A stretch of DNA of 64,000 nucleotides, from positions 41,555,554 to 41,619,553 of the forward strand of contig OX485803.1 in NCBI GenBank assembly GCA_950295325.1, written 5' to 3'. This document shows, one piece after another, positions 12,228-23,645 of this stretch. The DNA is from Polytrichum commune. Its lineage: Eukaryota; Streptophyta; Polytrichopsida; Polytrichales; Polytrichaceae. Position 1 is the stretch's first letter, and the number at the start of each line of letters is the position of its first letter. The position numbers were made by a program, and so were the translations under genes. Under the pieces are notes generated by a model. That model searched no databases. It was not told the origin of the DNA and was given only the letters and a program-made list of their open reading frames with translations.

Positions 12228-13930
12228 CTAGGGTAGTGGGTTCCGAAGTACTTTAGGACCGGAGTAGAAACCATCGGGAATTTGTTCTGCTAGGTCCTTC
12301 AAGTTTAGAAATTTTGTGACTTTGGTGTCGGTTAGTGAGGTTCGAGGATCCGGGTTTAGGATCAAGGTTTCCGGGGCTTGGAAGTTTAATGGAACCTGCT
12401 TGACCGTTCGGTCAACCGGTGGGGTGGAAAATATGTGTTCAATGAACTTATAGTTTACTAGCCTAGCTTTGAGGATGGCCCCAGTCTTGGGGTCTATGTA
12501 TCTGATGATACTCGGTGAGTCATATCCGAGATAAATTGCCTCGGATCGGTAAACCCTATTGGTTTTTCGTTGTAGTTCAGGTACAGGTACCCAAACCTGG
12601 CAGCCAAATATATGTAAATTGGTGACATTGGGTGGCCGGCCGGCAATGAGTTCATATGGGGTTTGTTGGTTGAATAAGGTTGGTCTCAACCGTAAGAGGG
12701 TTGTGGCATGAATAACCGCATGGGTCCAGAATGAATCTGGGAGTTTGGCATGGATGAGCAAAGGCCTAGTTATTAGCTGAACTTTCTTCATGAAGGCTTC
12801 CGCAAGACCATTTTGCGAATGTTTATAAGGTACGCCATAGGTAAGGATGATGTCTGATGCGGTATAATGATCCTCAAATACATGTGAACGAAATTCTAAT
12901 GTATTATCCATTCGGAGGAACTTGAGAGGGTGTTCAGGAAAATGGTTTTTATAGCGTATCAGAATTGCGAGAATTCTGGAGAATACGAGGTTTCTAGTGG
13001 TTAGGAGAGCTACCTCTAGGTGGCTCCCGGATGCATCTATGAGCACTAGGAAATACTGAAATGAACTTGAAGGTGGGTTGATAGATCCACAGATATCACC
13101 TTGAAGTCGATGGAGCGGTGGCGGTAATTCGGTGGAGAGTTGCCATTGGGACGGCCTCTTGATCATCTTGCCTTGAATGCACGCCTCTCATGTGGCTATT
13201 CTGGCAGCTTCCGCGGATGTAAGGTTATGGCCGGCCATGAGGGGGATCATCCTCCGAAATATAGTAGTGCCAGGGTGCCCAAGCCTTTTATGCCATATAT
13301 CTGAGAGGGCAACCGCCGTGAGATATAGGCCAGTTTTCCGGGCTAAGTTGCGGGTTCTCGCATCAGGACCTCTCTCCCGTGCAACCAAGCTAACTTCTTC
13401 TTCAACCCTAGGGGCGGGGCTAATCGCTTTGATAACGATCTCATATAGGCCGTCGACTCCCGCTATTGCGGTGGCGAGGGTCCTCTGTTCCTTCCTGAGT
13501 GTCAACGCCTCTTCATCGTTATCTATTGTGGTAGAGACGTGGATACCATTTGCCCTTAGGTCCTGGTAGCTGATCAGCATCCGGGGGGCATCGGGAGCAT
13601 ACATAGCATCCCGGCATGTTATCGGGTGGTTCCCGGGCAACAAATTACAGTTGTTGTACCTTCCTTGAAGGTTATGTTTTTGTGTCCCGCTATTGTGGTA
13701 ACGTGGTTGGTTCGCCAACCTATCTTACCATCCGGGAAAGAGAAAAACATTAAACTCCTCAATATGATATGTGTAGAGGCGTTGTCCAATAGGGCAACCT
13801 CCATATCTTGAGTCATTGGAGTTGTGACAGTCATGTAATTCTCTATGTCCATATCAGGGATGGAGGGAATTTGGACTGCATAAGACTCTATTTTGGCTAC
13901 GTAATTTATATAGCTCTTTATACATCTCAA
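12228..13930 (-). pseudogene. Copia protease, GAG-pre-integrase and integrase remnant
   Basis: The protease-like block LLDNASTHI (about 13800) has the expected place of the active Asp but reads DNAS rather than D(S/T)GA. A frame change lies at about 13620-13720. The pre-integrase zinc-binding segment IWHKRLGHPG follows, then integrase (13166-12228) with three acidic positions in GDICG, RMDNTLEF and NGLAEAF. The integrase open frame is 312 codons and is the best-preserved part of the element. Confidence 0.9.
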
Positions 13931-14755
13931 TTATGTAGGCCAATGTTCGGCAATCTCTCGCATAATGGCCGGGGCGGCCACACTTATGACATGAGGATAC
14001 GGATTGCTTTGAGGCTTTATGCTTTGGTGGAACATACCTCGGTTTTTAGTCCCTAGACTTGAATTTGAATGACCCAGGTGGGGGTCGGCGTTGGAAACCT
14101 CTTGGTGATCGGCGTGGTGCTTCCGAGAGGTATACAGCCGACGCTCCCTTCGATGGTCTAGCAACTATCATTGCGTGGATCTCGCGTGCGGGCCTGGATT
14201 CTGCATTTTTAAGCAACATTGCTTAATGTTTCTCTGCGAGAAAGAGGTGAGACATCAGTGCGCTATGTTTCTCAAATTTCATGGTTCGGTATTGCTGGGC
14301 AAGAATTGCAGAAGCAGGTGGGAAAGTTGAGAGAGTCTTATTGATCAGTTGGGCCTCAGTTGCTGGCTCGCCACAGAGGCTAAGCTAAGATAGAGATTCG
14401 GTGGAGTTCTCCGTTGAAGGAGAGCAAGTCGGGAAAATCAAGAGCCCATGAGGTTGATCCAATCATTTCTAGCCTCAGGTAGAAATATGGTCTGTTCATG
14501 ATGGAACATGTCACGGAGCTCAGTCCACGAGTCAATTGGGTGATCAACCTTAATGTATTGTTGTCTCAGGGACGGGTGTAGATGCCTTCGGAGAAGGATC
14601 AACACTTGATATTTTAGGGAATCGGGCTGACCTTCGGCTGTTGTTTTGTCAAGGTAGATAGTTGTTTCCTCGGCTCCTAGGGCTACTCTAGCATCATTTT
14701 CCCATTCTAGGTAGTTTAATCCATCAGCAGCAAGGGGGTTGAACTCTAGTTTCAT
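13931..14755 (-). pseudogene. Copia gag remnant with CCHC zinc knuckle
   Basis: The frame starting at 14755 encodes a UBN2/gag-type capsid start (MKLEFNPLAADGLNYLEW) of 105 codons, then shifts frame. A CCHC knuckle, CHKCGRPGHYARDC, is readable on the minus strand at about 13950-13995 in another frame. Gag is therefore frameshifted. Confidence 0.85.
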
Positions 14756-16118
14756 GTTTCCACCAAGATTTAATGGTGGTCTACTTATAGTAGCTAGTTT
14801 ACTATTGATTTCGAAGATGATGTCATTTCAGGACATCTAGAAATCTGATAGTAACTAGATAGCGTGTTGTGGTTTATGTACTAGAGTGATAATACTTTTT
14901 GGTCTTAGCCTACCATGATCTGTCTCAACAAATGTAGTTGGTTTGAAGTATACAAATATACTTCTGTTTTAATAAAACAAGGGTTTATTCTAACCATGTG
15001 TTATTTCAGTTCTGGATTTTTGATAAGTGAATGAGAATGAGTGAGTAAGTAGGCTTATCAGAGTTATTCGATAACTAGCTGCAGTAGGCCACATTCGGCA
15101 GCAGCAGAGTAGGCTTGTTTCAACGGCTGCTGGGGTTGATCTCTGCTGGGTTTAGTTGGTGCTCTCGGCAACAGTATGATGCAACAACAATATGCAGCAA
15201 CAGAATGCGGTAGTTGAACGCAGCAGTAGGAAGTATCAACAGGATGTGGCAGTAGTAGATAGTTGTGTCTGCATCATAAAGGTTTGTGGCTGTAGCAGCA
15301 GAATCAATATTTCCACAATATGTTGAGTAGGCTATCTGCAGCAAGTAAAGTCAATGTCTGAAGCAGCAAAAATGATGATCTGCGATAGCTATAGGAGTCT
15401 TACTACAGTGGCAACATAGAATTTATCTATAGTAGTGAGCAAGAAGAGATATTTGCAGCAACTAAGTAATCGAAGATATTTGCATCAATAAGTTAGTATC
15501 ACTGTAGTAGTAAGTAAGGCTATTTGTGACGACAAGAAGATCCTATCTATAGCAGCAATACAGTGGGTTATGTAGTTGCAGAAAAGAGAGAGAAAGTTTT
15601 CTGTAACAGATGATGGGAAATTGTCTACAGCAGCAATATAAGAGTTATCTGTAGTATCAGAACTAGCTTGTTTCTTGCTACAGCGGGGTTCTAATATGTT
15701 CGAGCTAATCGGCAGGGTCTCTGATCAGTTAACTAAGTTGGGTCTCTGCAGCAACAATCGAATGAGATGTCTGTAGCAGCAGATAAGTAGTTCTGCCTGC
15801 AGCAAGTCTAAACTCTATTCTAGCAACAAATCTGAGAGTGTAACTTGCGGTAACCAACTCTAAAGCTTTCTAACTGACTATCAGATTCTCTCTGATCTAA
15901 TGCTAGTTGCGATCACATCGAGAATGTAAATCGTATGAGCTAATGGGGGCAGCGCTTCCGCGTGGTGCAGCGCTTCCGCGTGGTGCAGCGGAGCAAAGAG
16001 AGCTAATTGATTAAGAGTGAGCTGAGGTGGTTTATATAGGGCTAGGGCTTAGTCTTGGGCGGGAAGAGAGAAAAAAAAATTTGAACTAAGATGCTCTAGG
16101 CAATCGTGACTGATAACG
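14756..16118 (-). other. Untranslated leader of the Copia element, CAG/CTG-rich
   Basis: About 1.36 kb between the 5' LTR and gag. From about 15080 to 15850 the plus strand is full of irregular GCAGCA and GTAGCAG motifs, indicating decayed short-unit repetition. A perfect 19-bp tandem pair sits at 15950-15987. No open frame is supported. Confidence 0.7.
15950..15987. repeat. 19-bp tandem duplication in Copia leader
   Basis: The unit GCAGCGCTTCCGCGTGGT occurs twice in direct tandem, immediately followed by GCAGCGGAGC. Confidence 0.85.
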
Positions 16119-16355
16119 TGTTAAGACTAGGCAATAGCCGCAAAGAGTAATAGTGCAAGTGGCTTACCAAAGCCATGTGACCGTATATATATGTACTTAA
16201 GTTTTAATACATTTATGGCTACCAACCGTCACTTAGCCGCCTACCTTACTAACCCTGGACCTAGTTGTCTCAGGTGTAGTGCAGTTTCCTTCCGGTAGCT
16301 GCCGTCATCTATCTTTGGCTATAGGTCGATAGGCTAGCTATAGGCTGCCTTAACA
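16119..16355 (-). repeat. 5' LTR of the Copia element
   Basis: 237 bp with TG...CA ends and the same internal landmarks (CGTATATATATGTACTTAAG, CCGTCATCTATCTTT) as the left copy. Confidence 0.95.
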
Positions 16356-16901
16356 GGATTGAGGGCTTAATGCTTGAGTATTGGGCTGGCCCCAGGCCAT
16401 GTATAACTTCAATACTTTAATTTTCTTTTGCTTGAGAAGGTGGAAACATGGTCGAATGCAGAGAGAGAATTTCATATGTTGTGACCTGGTAATGTCGAGA
16501 GATATTGCAGTGGCCAGTTACCAGTAGTTCACTGTTGCAAGTTGCCAATTATGTATCTGTTGCAGTGCAAGAAACTCTTGTGTGCAACTACATAATTATT
16601 CTTTGTTGGCTCGTACACTGGGATCATCGATTGCACAGTGCTAATGTGAATTTGCGTCAAGAGACATCAAGTTCTGGAAAACCGGAGTTCAAGGTACAAC
16701 AATCCAACTTCAAGCTCTGACAAAAATCACTTGAAGAAAGGTCACATGGACAAATCCACTGCAAGCTGCTACAATTTCCAGTGCCAAATGTTTTGCATAC
16801 TTCTTCCGTCTGCATCCATTGTGAGCAAGCTTCACAGCATTTCGACCGGAAATAGGGTGATGTATTCACCATCTTGATCATTGAAGAGTTACAGTCCAGT
16901 T

Positions 16902-19900
16902 TCAAATATCTATTGCAACTAAGCTAGTGGAGCTTGTGGCGCGGCTGCTATGGCCACTTCCGCTGCCGATGGCGAGGAAACCAGGCTTAATTGGCACCTC
17001 CAGAGTGGGCATGTCGCCTGTGAGCATGGAGACTACTCGCGGCATGTTTGGCCGGTCGGTTGGGGCGTCTTGTGTGCAGAGGAGAGCCACACGGATGAGC
17101 AACAACGCTTGGGCTTCATCACACATGTCCCGCACTCTTGGATCAATGAGATCCAAGATTTTCCCACCCTCAAGTAACTGCCAGGCCTGAACAGTGTGTG
17201 CATGTGTTCACCAAGTTAGGACAAGTGAAGCAGCTTCAACATGCTACAGAAGTGCTGCATTTGGGTTCATATCATGTCTCCAGGGCAACAAAAGAGAAGG
17301 GCATATGAAGGTTGTGAAGAGCAAACAACAGATGGTTCGATGGTTCGATGATTCTTGGTCACAACCATCCCAAAACAGCATGGGGACATCCTGCTGTGAT
17401 TTCCTTAAAAAAGGATTGAGACGAGATTAAGCAGGCGAGAGAAGCGCGTTCATGCTGAATGGAGACTCAACTATCCTTAATCATTCTAGAGAAACAGACA
17501 TGAAGCTTGTGAGCAGCCGCAAAGATGGATCTGGCTATCTTTCTCTCACCAGCTTAAAGGTGAGTAAAGGATTAAAGATGGATTAAGTTGTTCCTCTCAA
17601 GAAGTGGAGAAGACTTAATCCTTCTTAATCTTCTCTCACCATAATGGAGAAGGTGAGAGAAGCAAATTTAGGAATGGCCAAGAAGTGATTTCCTTGAAGC
17701 GCATTAATCCTCAATGAAGATTGGGCTGCATTTTTTAACCTTCTCTAGAAGTGGATATTATGCTTGTGAGCGCCTGCAAGATGGCTTAAGTTAGCTTTCT
17801 CTCACTGGCTTGAAGGAGGATTAAGATGCATTAAGATGGATTAAGCTTTCCTCAAGAAATGGAGATCAACTGCCTTTCAATCCTTCTCACCTTAGTTAAG
17901 ATTGTGAGAGAAGCACGTGTAGGGATGGCCAAGAGGTGGAGATTAAGCTATCTTCTGTGATTTCCTCGAAGGTGAGAGAAGGATTAGGATGAGATTAAGA
18001 ACGTGGGAGAAGCTCATTAAGCTGCCCTTCTTACTCAATCCTTCCCTCACCTTAATTAAGAAGGTGAGAGAAGCACATTTAGGGATGGCCAAGAAGTGGT
18101 GTTTTAGCTATCCTGCTGTGATTTCCTTGACAGTGAGAATGATTAAGGTGAGATTAAGAAGATAAGAGTTGCACATTAATCTTGAATGGAGATTAAGCTG
18201 TTTTAATTCATCCTTCTCCAGATATGGGGTTTGACCTCGTGGGTGGCCACGAATTGGATTAGGCTATCCTCTCACCGGCTTGAAGGTAAGACAGGGATTA
18301 AGCTGGATTAAGCTATCCTTGAACCTTCTCAATCCTTCTCTCACCTTATTTGAGAAGGTGAGACACGAATTTAGGAATGGCCAAGAAGTGGAGATCAGCT
18401 ATCCCTGCCGTGATTTTCTTGGAAGGTAGAGGGGAAGAAAATGGCTGCCAGAACCTCAGTGTCGAAAAAAACATACCCATGAGAGGAGGTACTGTTGTTC
18501 CTTGGAAAGATTGGAATCCATGTTCTTGCGGCCGCTCACAAGCTCAAGAGCCACAATGCCAAAGCTGAACACATCTGCTTTTGACGTCAACTGCCCTTGC
18601 AATGCAAACTCGGGCGCCACATAGCCTCTGCAGCCACACCGACATTACCAAAGCAATCATCACTCTGCTCGCAACTTCAGTTTTCCACGACCTTACAAAA
18701 ACTCCAGGGAGATAAGAGAATGGGACAATGATCGGTGGTCATACCTTGCTCCCGCCACAAAGGTGTGCACCTTGCGGGAATCGTTCTGGTAGAGCCGAGC
18801 AAGGCCGAAGTCAGCAATCTTCGGCTCAAGCACTTTATCAAGAAGGATGGTAGCGGCTTTGATGTCGGAGTGTACCAACCGCGCTTGCGATTTGTTGTGG
18901 AGGTGCGATAACCCTTTGGCGGTCCCCAGGGCTATGTTGTACCGGATCGGCCACTCCAGCTTCAATACCTTCCGCGGATCTACAATGTCAACTTCAAAAA
19001 TCAGATGCTGCTGAAAAAGTTTGCAAGCAATTCTTCGACATCAGCTCTTATGACGGTGTGACATGTTCTTGGTACTCTGGTAATGACTTTAAAAGGTTGT
19101 GAAGCTCAGAACTAATTCTGACATGGAACAAAGCATTGTTTGCAATTTCTTCCGCAGATCTACAATGTCAAATTCAAAAATTTGATGCTCCTGGACGAGT
19201 TTGCAAGCAATTCATCGGCTCTTACGACTGTGTGGCATGTTCTTAATACTCTGGTAATAAGAGGTTGTGAAGCTCAGAAACATTTCTGGCATGGGACAAA
19301 AGCGTCGTTTGCAATCAAGTGAGTACCAAAGAGAGCTTGTGCCAGGTTCCGATTCTCCAGATACTCGTAGACCAGAAGCCGGGAGTTGGGGCCCATGGCA
19401 CATCCCCGGAGTCTCACGATGTTCTCATGTCGCACACTGGTGATCAATTGCACCTCATCCATGAACTCTTGATTTGTTCGCCGTGACTTGGACGAGAGTT
19501 GCTTAATCTCCACCTCTTGGCCATCCCTAAATGAGCCCTGCAATTTGAAACCAAAGATGAGTCACCGCAGCCGAAGCTCAACTTGCATTACCCTTCTTTA
19601 CCAGAAACCTCTCTTCCTGATGATTGTACAGATGCTGCGATGCATCTTAATATGATACATTGGAGCTCTAAACAAAAAGAGAAGATCCGCACCTTATAGA
19701 CAGCCCCAAATGCGCCTTCACCGATTTTGTTGCTGCGGTGAAAATTGCGAGTGGCAACCTTCACGTCCTCATAATCGATGATGACACTTGGATGAGGATT
19801 TTGAAGCTCTTCACACAATCCAAACGGACTCAAATAAGGGTTTCTGGACTTTCAAATAAGAATATGGATTCTACCATGCAGTGAAGAGAAGTACTCCAAA

Positions 19901-20267
19901 CTTCCCGAGGATGGAACTTCCAAACGTCTGGATCATTTTGTTCAACTTCTCGAACTACGACATCTTGATGTTTTACTTGACATCCTCGAAGTCTGAGCAG
20001 TGAAAGATTTGAAGGCAATGTATCTTGATGAGACACCGATGTGTATGTGTCAACATTGTTTGCTGATAATTCTCCATCCCTCAGATTCTCTTTTGACATT
20101 TTTAGGCATATGATTGATGGCGAAAGCAATGTCTACTCACCATCAGATTGGTCGAGTGTAGGCCGTTTCTTGGGGAATTTATTTCGGCGCCAACAAACAA
20201 CGCCCACGCAGAGGACGACCAACAAGACGAACGCCCCTACGGCGGGGGCGACCACCTTAACAATGCC
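16902..20267 (-). CDS. LRR-VIII-type receptor-like kinase, 3' part (transmembrane and kinase exons), probable pseudokinase
   Basis: Exons with matching phases: about 20267-20141, 19808-19693, 19537-19327, 18979-18745, 18627-18477, 17186-16902. The first encodes a hydrophobic segment (VGAFVLLVVLCVGVVCW) followed by basic residues, a typical type I membrane anchor. The kinase domain has GEGAFGAVYKG, the ATP lysine in VEIKQLS, an alpha-C Glu in FMDEVQLI, VYEYLENRNLAQALFG, DFG in IADFGLARL, YVAPEFALQGQL and a C-terminal RPNMPRVVSML. Motifs and exon layout fit the LRR-VIII (malectin-LRR) RLK family. The catalytic loop reads HSDIKAAT where HRDxKxxN is normal, so both the HRD Arg and the metal-binding Asn are replaced. 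No LRR or malectin exon was found upstream. The gene is 5' incomplete or truncated. Confidence 0.85.
17440..18440. repeat. Degenerate tandem repeat with recurrent hairpins in the last RLK intron
   Basis: The block GGATGGCCAAGAAGTGG recurs near 17672, 17924, 18083 and 18373. It is accompanied by GTGATTTCC, GGATTAAG and GAGAGAAGCAC motifs. Each unit contains a short inverted repeat of the form CTCACCTT-4 nt-AAGGTGAG (near 17634, 17886, 18045 and 18341). The array fills most of the 1.3-kb intron between the two last kinase exons. Confidence 0.75.
18969..19316. repeat. Tandem duplication (~175 bp) of exon edge and intron in the RLK gene
   Basis: The sequence TCCGCGGATCTACAATGTCA at 18971 recurs as TCCGCAGATCTACAATGTCA at 19151. 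The next ~150 bp stay collinear, including GTTTGCAAGCAATTC and GGTTGTGAAGCTCAGAA. The duplication includes the 3' splice site of the 18979-18745 exon. The second copy is therefore a decoy acceptor inside the upstream intron. Confidence 0.8.
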
Positions 20268-20289
20268 GCCGGTGCTGTTGTAACTTGAT

Positions 20290-20745
20290 AACAACACCCG
20301 ACCTGCGACGCCAATGGTCTTTAACTGGAAATGAAGGAATTCCTTCAAACCTTCAAGACAGAAAAACCTAAATTCCAACGAATTGCTTCAAGAACACGAG
20401 TTACCAATTTCACTATGCAAATGCTACCTATGCAGACAGACAGACAAACAGACAGACTTACTCCACACAACATACCTCGCATAACTGGATCATCACTGCA
20501 TCGTCACAGGAAATTTAACGCGACCGCAGCAGATTAACACCCGACCTGCGACGCCGATGGTCTTTAGTCTGGGAAGATAAAACTCCGTAATTACTCCCAG
20601 ACAGAGAAACCTATATTCGAACAAATTGGTTCAGAAGGACAAGTCGAGCTACCACTCTCACAATGCAAATGCTATGCAGACAGACAGACAAACAAACTGA
20701 CTCCACATGCATATACCTCGCATAACTAAATCATCACTGATGATG
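20290..20745. repeat. Tandem duplication (~235 bp) upstream of the RLK transmembrane exon
   Basis: CACCCGACCTGCGACGCC and the GATGGTCTTTA block occur at about 20296 and 20539. ATGCAAATGCTA...GACAGACAGACAAAC and ATACCTCGCATAACT follow in both copies (to about 20510 and 20745). Copies differ by substitutions and small indels. The duplication abuts the transmembrane exon and may have remodelled the 5' part of the gene. Confidence 0.8.
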
Positions 20746-22123
20746 ATTTAGGTAGGCCCCCTCTTTAACAGATCTTTAACATGGTCTGCGCCCCCCCATC
20801 TGATCTATCTTCCTGCCACCATTAGAATCCACACATGATGGTTCAGACATTGCTGTATCAACCTCGACAAATGATCAATTACTTCATATAGAAAGTTGAG
20901 TCAACAGTAGCCCTCTTCATCATCCTCATCCTCGTCATCATCCTATCCTATCCTATCATATCATATTGTTACAACCATACCAAGACATCTGCACATCTAA
21001 ATAATTACTCTTTCCAAAAGTACACTCTACTCAAGTACCCATGCCTTCCCGAATCCTTACTAGTTGCTCTCCTTCAATTTGCAAACTAGAACAACTTGGC
21101 ACTACCCACCACTAATTAGTACCATGTCGGTAATGACAGCTTCCTAAACTCAAGAAACGTTCACCACCAGCACAACATCGTACCGAACAAGAAAATCACA
21201 AAACCAGGATCATATCACATTCCTCTCCTCTCTCTCTCTCTCCTCTCCTTCATGCAGTCAGCATAAACCTACACAAAAGCTCAAGTCTAACCTACTAACC
21301 CAAAATCGTCAATCAAGTTTCCTGCCCTGCACATAAGGTAACAACCAGCTTCCAACAAGTACAAATTGCAACATTCTCCTAGCAACAGTTCAGCAGGCTA
21401 ACGGTACAACTACATGCCTCGCTTTTTTAATTAAGTTAAAACCTCTCCATCCAAAGAGAGTCAGAGATGGGTACTTGTAGTCGTAAGTAAGTAGCTTCAA
21501 GTGACTCGAAGTTGAGGTGAGCAAAGTTGTTGGCCCACACAAAAGGGGATTCAGTGCACAAAGGCTGCGAGAATGATTGTGGGTGCACGACTGGGAAGTT
21601 GCAAGATGAGAACAAACGAAGATGCCGCAAGCAACAAGAGGGCTGGGACTAGAGTTAAAGGAAAGGAAGAAAAGAGTGGGAGGGCTCTGACAGTGATGAA
21701 CAAGTGAAGAATAGCAGTACAAGCTACATACCACCTGCAGGTCTAAAGTCTAAAGAGACTTGCGTAGAGTCCCAGAGTAGAGTGTGTGTGAATTGAGAGG
21801 CAACTTTTGCTGGATTTTTGGAGAACTCCCAAATAGGTAATGTGGCTTCTTCCCTTTTTGCCCCACTTTTACTAGCTTCCGAATGTAGATCTCCAGGCTG
21901 ACAAGCGCCATGAATGTAGTTGGTGACTACGCCAAGAACTGCCACCTGAATTTGGAGCAAGATGCAGAGCTAGTTTTGGCAAGCAATTGCCAAGTGAAGC
22001 TCGATCCTGTTCGTATGTCAACGACTCCTCACAAACAGGCGACATCCCATTCTAATTTCTAGCCACTTGACTGACAACTGACTCGTGTGGAGGTTGCTAT
22101 TTCTACTTGATTCGACACCGCAG
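20746..22123. other. Non-coding or unrecognised region between RLK and DNA transposon
   Basis: Contains a CT-rich stretch (21222-21250) and two overlapping minus-strand open frames (21960-21724 and 21734-21390) without ATG starts or recognised motifs. These could be RLK 5' sequence or chance frames. No ectodomain exon is recognisable. Confidence 0.4.
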
Positions 22124-22257
22124 TTAGGGCCGCTTTACACCTCGAGGCCGGCCCAATTCCCCTTGAGGGAGGTCCATTACATGAACTTTCAGCCCCAAAC
22201 TACACACTGTAATAAGATTATAATGGGGGGCCAATTTTCCCAAATGTAAAGGCCTTA

Positions 22258-22548
22258 GGGCATCGCCAGTGGATCTAGGTAAAGCTCACTGCAAACCAAA
22301 ACCTATCTTTTGACTGACCTAAAATTAGAAACTGAAATTACCATCATTAGAAGCACACCTAAATAAACGTGAGATATTTCTCAAGAAAAAAGAATTGTAA
22401 AAATTTGACATAGGTGAAATCCCTCATTGAAAACACCACATTTTCAAAATTTAGAGGGAGTGCACCAAATCTTGTTTAAAAATGGGAAGATCCTCCCACA
22501 CTCCCTCCAAATTTCAGTGAGCTTTACCTAGATCCACTGGCGATGCCC
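22258..22548. mobile_element. Tourist-like MITE nested in the transposon's left end
   Basis: Perfect 34-bp terminal inverted repeats beginning GGGCATCGCCAGTGGATCTA. It is 291 bp long, with TTA target duplications at 22255-22257 and 22549-22551. The GGGCAT start with a TTA duplication is typical of PIF/Harbinger-derived Tourist MITEs. Confidence 0.9.
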
Positions 22549-22576
22549 TTAGGGCCAAGAAGGTAGGCCGATTCAA

Positions 22577-22618
22577 TAAATCTAGCATAATCCAACGGAT
22601 CTAGCATAATCTAGCATA
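22577..22618. repeat. Subterminal ATCTAGCATA repeats
   Basis: ATCTAGCATA occurs three times in direct orientation within about 40 bp. CACTA elements usually carry such subterminal motifs as transposase binding sites. I did not find a matching cluster at the right end. Confidence 0.5.
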
Positions 22619-22815
22619 GAGCCGTTCAGATTTCCACATAATTCAATGGATATGGTTCGCTCAAAAAATCATTTTTTATTATTAAAAAAGTTTTTTTATT
22701 GAAATCTGACAGTGGCACTCATGTCAACTAGGTCACCTATGAATAATGTATCCTGACACTCCCGTACCTAGGTATTTACCATTTTAGACCATTTACCCAT
22801 TTATCAGGCCCTTCT

Positions 22816-22850
22816 ATATATATATATATGTATATGTATATGTATATGTA

Positions 22851-22887
<37 letters not shown>

Positions 22888-22976
22888 GTATGTGTATGTG
22901 TATGTGTATGTATATGTATATGTATATGTGTATGTATGTGTATGTATGTATATGTATGTATATATATATGTATATA
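22816..22976. repeat. (TATG)n/(TGTATG)n microsatellite
   Basis: About 160 bp of alternating TATATG, TGTATG and TATG units. The long Tyr/Thr and Cys/Met open frames here are artefacts of it. Confidence 0.95.
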
Positions 22977-23645
22977 TTTTCTTTAGGGACCATATATATA
23001 TGTATAATAAGTGTCTGCAGAGGCCCCGCACTTTGGGCTTTCTGCCCTTATTTTATAATCATTGACAAGTTTGCTCTGGAGCTTGCTATATATATATCCA
23101 GCCACATGGTAATTCGCCTCCACCTTGTGTAACTCCTGGTGAAAGGGTGGACTTGGAAATGTTATCAACCTTACTTCATTAAACATAACATAGTCAACTT
23201 ATAGAGCCGTCGTTAAAGTGACATCGTTTTTTTCCCGCATTGACGACCCTGTATTATGAGAACAAATAATACAAATAATACAAACATATTTAGTCATATA
23301 AGGAACCCTAAATGGAATTAAATGAGTCTTTTTGGGCATAATTATCAACCTTGCCTCCTAAACAAGGACATAACAAAACAGATAAGATTATTGGAATTCA
23401 AGATTTATTGGGAAATAAAAACCCTACTAGTTTCTTCCATGAAAAATACATTTGCATATGAAGATATCGTGCTTCCATCCTGTAACAGTGTGGTAGGTAT
23501 ATAATTTGCTTTGGACTATGTATTCATATAAACATTTGGGGTACATTGAATTTTGAGTGATACATAATGTAATAAATGGTGCACCCAATAGTAGTATGTT
23601 TCTTTATCCGCAAACCTATTTATTGAATCGATAAACTCCTGCTCT

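Larger units (their letters stand above)
10243..16355 (-). mobile_element. Ty1/Copia LTR retrotransposon, full length, inactive
   Basis: Two 237-bp LTRs (10243-10479 and 16119-16355) begin TGTTAAGAC and end CCTTAACA. They are flanked by the perfect 5-bp duplication GGATT (10238-10242 and 16356-16360). Coding order on the minus strand is gag, protease, integrase, reverse transcriptase, RNase H, the Copia order. A weak primer-binding site (TTATCAGTCACG, near the initiator-Met-tRNA type) follows the 5' LTR. A purine tract (GAGAAGGAG) precedes the 3' LTR. Several stops and frameshifts make it non-autonomous. By eye the LTRs differ at about 12 positions, mostly transitions. Confidence 0.95.

Noticed and set aside
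16657-16905. Cys-rich 82-codon minus-strand frame just after the RLK stop
   Set aside because: It begins at the RLK stop region and most likely lies in the 3' UTR; no homology is recognised and there is no signal peptide.
22804-23132. Long Tyr/Thr and Cys/Met open frames on both strands
   Set aside because: They are translations of a TATG/TGTATG microsatellite, not genes.
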